A stretch of DNA of 64,000 nt, taken from contig NC_084935.1 in assembly GCF_958298935.1 (NCBI RefSeq), positions 5,280,001 to 5,344,000 of the forward strand, given 5' to 3'. Position 1 is the first letter of the stretch, and every line of letters starts with the position of its first letter. Made by a program: the position numbers and the translations under genes. Under the pieces are notes generated by a model that was not told where the DNA came from, did no database searches, and was given only the letters and a program-made list of their open reading frames with translations. Below, piece after piece: positions 60,465 to 64,000 of the stretch. The DNA is from Phragmites australis. Lineage: Eukaryota; Streptophyta; Magnoliopsida; Poales; Poaceae.

Positions 60465-60960
60465 AAATGAGCAAATTGCTAATAAATCGGAGCAAGAACA
60501 TTGTGCGTAGACTTGCAATGGCAACTTATGTGGAGATAGTAAAAGCTTCGGTGCATGTTTGATAGCAACTTATGTGAATATTAGGTAATGCTTGTGTGAA
60601 AATTATGTAGCACTTCAGATAAGTTAGCAACTTCATTGTATAGAATTTAAGATGAGGTAGCAACTTTTCAGCAAATATTTTACTGAAATGAGACTGCGTA
60701 GACACTTCATGAATGTTTTGTAGCAACTTGAGTGAATGATTGGTAGCATCTTATATTGAGACTACGTTACGTTTTTAGTGCAAGGTTGATAGCAACTTTG
60801 GTAAGTATGTTATAGCAACTTATAGTAAATGTTTGATAGGAAACTCCAGCGAAAATTTGGTCGCAACTTTAGATGAGAACACACTTCAATGAACATATCC
60901 TAACAACTCATGTAGAGGCTAACTAGCAATTTCCGGTGAGATAACAACTTCTAGAATGTT
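60465..60960. repeat. Irregular array of TAGCAACTT motifs
   Basis: At least a dozen copies of TAGCAACTT or close variants at irregular 15-60 bp spacing (for example near 60,562, 60,627, 60,657, 60,721, 60,791, 60,815, 60,860 and 60,945). The motif is plus-oriented throughout. The intervening DNA is unrelated or loosely similar. Confidence 0.75.
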
Positions 60961-61241
60961 TTTGGAAACTTACTATAAGGACTCAAAGATTGCCCACTCG
61001 GCTTATCACTGCCTTCCACGAGATAGACTGACAAAGAACCTCGTCTATAAGGCTTAGCCCACTTTGATAGGCCCAGACTAAAACCTAACTGGGCCAAAAG
61101 GCCCAAGACGAAGACGCCCTCCGTCATATTCTCGGTCCAACCAGATCGTTCGGCTGCAGACTCGCAGGCCGCCTGCTCGCGTGCTCCCCGATCTCTCCTC
61201 CTTTCCCCTCCACCTCTCCGGTGTACGGCCCCTACGACGAG

Positions 61242-62717
61242 ATGGCGGCCTCGCTCCGGCGGCGCCTCCCCTCCCTCGGCCGCGCGCTCCTCTCGCCGGC
61301 TCCCGCGCGGATGCTCTCGGCGGGGGCCTCCGACGCCCTCGTCGAGATCAAGCCCGGGGAGATCGGGATGGTCGCTGGGATCCCCGAGGAGCACCTCCGC
61401 CGCAAGGTAACGTCCCGCATTCGTCCCCTCTCGTGTTTTTATCTGGGAGATGCCAGTTCTCGTGGATCCTTGTGGGCATATTGATAGATGCTCTGGATTC
61501 ACGATGGGGGCCCCTGGGGCGGGATCGATGTGTCGGTTGTGGTTGGAGTTTGGAATGGATACTGGATAGTGATGCGAAATTTCTTAAATATCTTGCTATT
61601 GGTTGGTTTGAAGTTCGAACTGTGACCTAGAGGAACGTGTGGAAGATGGGGTTTTCGCGCATAGATGATGTCGACCCAGTTCGATTCAGGGCCTTCTAGT
61701 GACAAAGAGGATTGTCCACTGTATGCTTGCTTCTAGAAGTGTTGCTAATGAAATTTGACAGTTCTAGGTTAAGAAACTAAACATCTTCAGAGCTTAGAGT
61801 ATGCTGGCATGGATATTAATTGTCCATTTTTATTAGGATTGGTTCTAAATACCTGCAAGGTTAGTTACATTAAGATGAAACATGTGAACTTGTGAAATCA
61901 AGGATGAGATAAAATCTCAGAATCCAGAGTTAGATTTTATGGGAAGAAGTTTCACTGAATAAGCACTATGGTTTGGTTGGCCTTTGACCTAATGTTTTAT
62001 AATAAAGTAATGGGACATTTGGTTATAAGCACTGTTATCTTCCAGCATTCGATATGTACCACCATTTTTGCCGGGTTCATTTATGCTAAAGTTTCCCAGT
62101 GATTAGGAAACTTAGTTTGAAACAAAAGGTTACTGAGGGTATATGAACTGTTGATATATATGATCTATCGTTGTTTTAGTTTATGCGTCATAGCTAGCTA
62201 CTTGGGAAGCTTTCTTTTTTCTTCACAAATGGTTAGCTTATCCTTGTTAATTAGCAGGTTGTAATTTATTCACCAGCTAGGACTGCATCCCAGCAAGGTT
62301 CAGGCAAAGTAGGGAGGTGGAAAATCAACTTTGTATCAACCCAAAAGTACGTTTCTTATTGTTCTCTGTTGGTTATTATTGGTGTAACAAATTGAGAATC
62401 ATTAATGATGCAATATGTACTCATATCATGTGCGCTGGATATTTCGTGTTGCCGTTGATTATTGTACCATAGATTTTTGGTTAGTAAACTAGTATACAAT
62501 CAGATATGATTACTTCTGCTGCTACTGCTTATTGAATTTCTTTGGCCCCTCTCTTCTGAGAATTGTTAGCGTGTGAATGTATGATAGGTGGGAGAACCCG
62601 TTAATGGGATGGACATCTACTGGGGATCCATATGCTAATGTTGGTGAAGCGGGACTTACATTTGACAGTGCGGAGTCAGCAAAGGCATTTGCTGAAAAAC
62701 ATGGATGGAATTATGTG
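61242..62717 (+). CDS. NDUFS4, mitochondrial complex I 18-kDa subunit (5' three exons; 3' end not in window)
   Basis: The exons are 61,242-61,406, 62,258-62,346 and 62,588-62,717 (or 62,714, since two adjacent GT donors exist). A mitochondrial presequence rich in Arg, Ser and Leu ([17 protein letters not shown]) precedes [16 protein letters not shown], then [20 protein letters not shown] with WKINFVSTQ, then [20 protein letters not shown] and FAEKHGWNY. These are the signature blocks of NDUFS4 (FRO1 in Arabidopsis), an accessory subunit of the N module of NADH dehydrogenase. The expected last exon (about 28 residues after the HGWNY block) was not found up to 64,000, so the gene is open at the window edge. 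No lesions are seen. Confidence 0.92.
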
Positions 62718-63233
62718 GTGGGTCTTCTTTTTCTCGTTCTGGTACCTGGCATTGAGTTGGCAAATTAGATGCTCTATTCATGACTATTTCGTAAGATTGA
62801 GGCAGGAAGTAAATTGCATAATCTTCTGAACATTTAGGATGTTTTGACTTGTCATTGTTTTATCTTAAAAGTTATAGGGAAAGTCCTTGTAGTATTCAGA
62901 TGCTTAAGTTTCTAAACTTAGTAGTGGTGGTAGACAAATTAGATTTATTCGTCTATCAAAGTACAAATGGAGATGGACTTCAAGGTGGTCTTGTATATAG
63001 TTCAAATTTCCAGTTATAGCAATCTTTTTTTTTGTTTTGGTGATAGTTAATTTCCAAATATTAGTTACTGCTCAGCTGTTATATACTATATATACTATGT
63101 TGTATGTTCGCAATAGCATCTTCACATATTGATATTGGCCTAAGGACAAAAGCTTATGGTTGATTGCAATATCTAATCTGAGGTTGCATTTTGTCCAAAG
63201 CTTAGTTTAGTCTCCACTAAGATTCTTTTTTTT
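62718..63233 (+). other. Presumed last intron of NDUFS4
   Basis: AT-rich non-coding DNA following the exon 3 donor. Confidence 0.5.
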
Positions 63234-64000
63234 GGTTAATTAGATCCATGCCATCGGTATTTTGTCAGTTTTGAAAAATACCATTACAAAGGTCGATATT
63301 GGAACCATGCCATTGCTCATTGTTTGTATTTCTAAACGGTGCCACTAGCATACATATTTTGCATGAATTCAGCACGTGATGGACAAAAATGCCTCATCCT
63401 CAACCTTGCCTTCTCCTCTCGCCCGGTCCACCTGTCGGCTGGCCTCTACCTCACCTCCGACTACCCCTTTGCCTCGTCTCCTCACCATCTGCCTCCCGTC
63501 CATCCGTCACCGCCTCCCCGTGCCCCCACCTCCCGGCTGCCCCTCTGCCTCCACTTCGGTGGCCCCTCATCCTCGGCTTCTCCCAGACTCTGCCACGCTC
63601 GCCACGGACATGGCGGCAGCCGCGGTCGCAGCGCCCGCCTCCCCTCCTCCGGCTGGCGCAACAGGGGCCATGATGCCACCCAGAAACTCTGGTCCGATGC
63701 CAACGAGGTCGTGCTGTTCATGGGCGTGGCTGCCTTCAAGGCGCGCATCGGCATCGCCTCGCAGAGCCCCGGACATGGCCGACCTGTTCGAGTCCCTCAG
63801 GTACTCCCTTGCCCCGCACCCCTGTCAACCCCTTGCTGGATCTGTCCGATAAGCAGCAGCCACAAGATGGTAGGGTGTCGGGCATGGATGGTTGGACTGT
63901 CCGACCAGGAGGTCAAGCCATCTGGCGAAGGGATCGCTGAAGGAGGAGCTCGGCTGGTGGCAGCCATGGAGGATGGGGAAGGAATTGAGGAGATCGGTGT
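63234..64000. mobile_element. Pack-MULE-like element (left part; right end outside window)
   Basis: The first 100 bp (TTAGATCCATGCCATCGG..., GTTTTGAAAAATACCATTAC..., GGAACCATGCCATTG) align with the left terminal repeat of the MULE at 13,505-14,399. GC-rich coding-like DNA follows from 63,390, including the GeBP-like fragment. The other terminus lies beyond 64,000, so the 9-bp duplication cannot be checked. It sits in the presumed last intron of NDUFS4. Confidence 0.55.
63681..63822 (+). pseudogene. GeBP/DUF573-like transcription factor fragment, frameshifted
   Basis: The frame from 63,681 reads QKLWSDANEVVLFMGVAAFK and then ARIG. After a one-base shift in the G/C run 63,767-63,772 it continues DMADLFESLRYSLAPH. 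This resembles the DNA-binding region of GLABROUS1-enhancer-binding-type (DUF573) proteins (xLWSDxDExxLLxGxxxFRAR ... LFxSxRxSLxPH from general knowledge). It is short and broken, consistent with gene capture by the surrounding MULE. Confidence 0.48.

Overview
This is a nuclear genome segment from a grass (Poaceae). The genes have introns with GT-AG borders and the GC-rich 5' exons typical of grasses, and the space between them is packed with plant transposons: Ty1/copia, gypsy-type LTRs, L1-type LINEs, hAT, Mutator-like, CACTA, MITEs and Helitrons. No bacterial genes, CRISPR array, rRNA or intact tRNA gene was seen. The species cannot be named from the sequence alone.

Layout. 1-21,200 is almost entirely mobile DNA. 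It holds a 750-bp hAT element (271-1020); a LINE (about 2,305-8,283, minus) split by two solo LTRs (2,561-4,176 and 5,608-7,617); two further hAT elements; a truncated COMT-like O-methyltransferase start (13,072); a Mutator-like element with a perfect 9-bp target duplication (13,505-14,399); a CACTA end; two orphan spliced exons (17,024-17,486); and a 2.5-kb Helitron (18,625-21,153, minus) that carries pieces of a 26S proteasome ATPase gene (RPT5) and of a MAPKKK-like kinase. 21,200-29,100 is a small gene island, both genes on the minus strand: a secreted class III peroxidase (four exons) and an organelle-type threonyl-tRNA synthetase (eight exons).

29,100-42,150: a hAT element (30,376-31,542) lies upstream of a GDSL esterase/lipase gene (32,229-40,614, plus). 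That gene is a pseudogene: it has a stop codon directly after the GDSN motif, a lost splice donor after exon 2, and a young 4.9-kb Ty1/copia element (34,072-39,011) in intron 1. Downstream lie an 18-residue coding-like tandem repeat and an orphan 3' LTR. 42,150-49,500 holds a plant-mobile-domain (PMD) pseudogene split by a 3.9-kb gypsy-type LTR.

49,653-64,000 is a second gene island: an AKAP17A-like RNA-binding protein gene (plus; intron 2 hosts a Helitron-like element and a 5'-truncated LINE), a ZCF37-like single-exon gene (minus), and the first three exons of the mitochondrial complex I subunit NDUFS4 (plus). The last NDUFS4 exon was not found before the window ends, and a Pack-MULE-like element with a GeBP/DUF573-like fragment sits in that terminal stretch.

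The intact-looking genes are independent housekeeping or secretory genes, with no operon-like link. The main interest is the transposon biology: clearly delimited elements with target duplications, gene-fragment capture by a Helitron and by MULEs, nested insertions, and genes damaged at splice sites.
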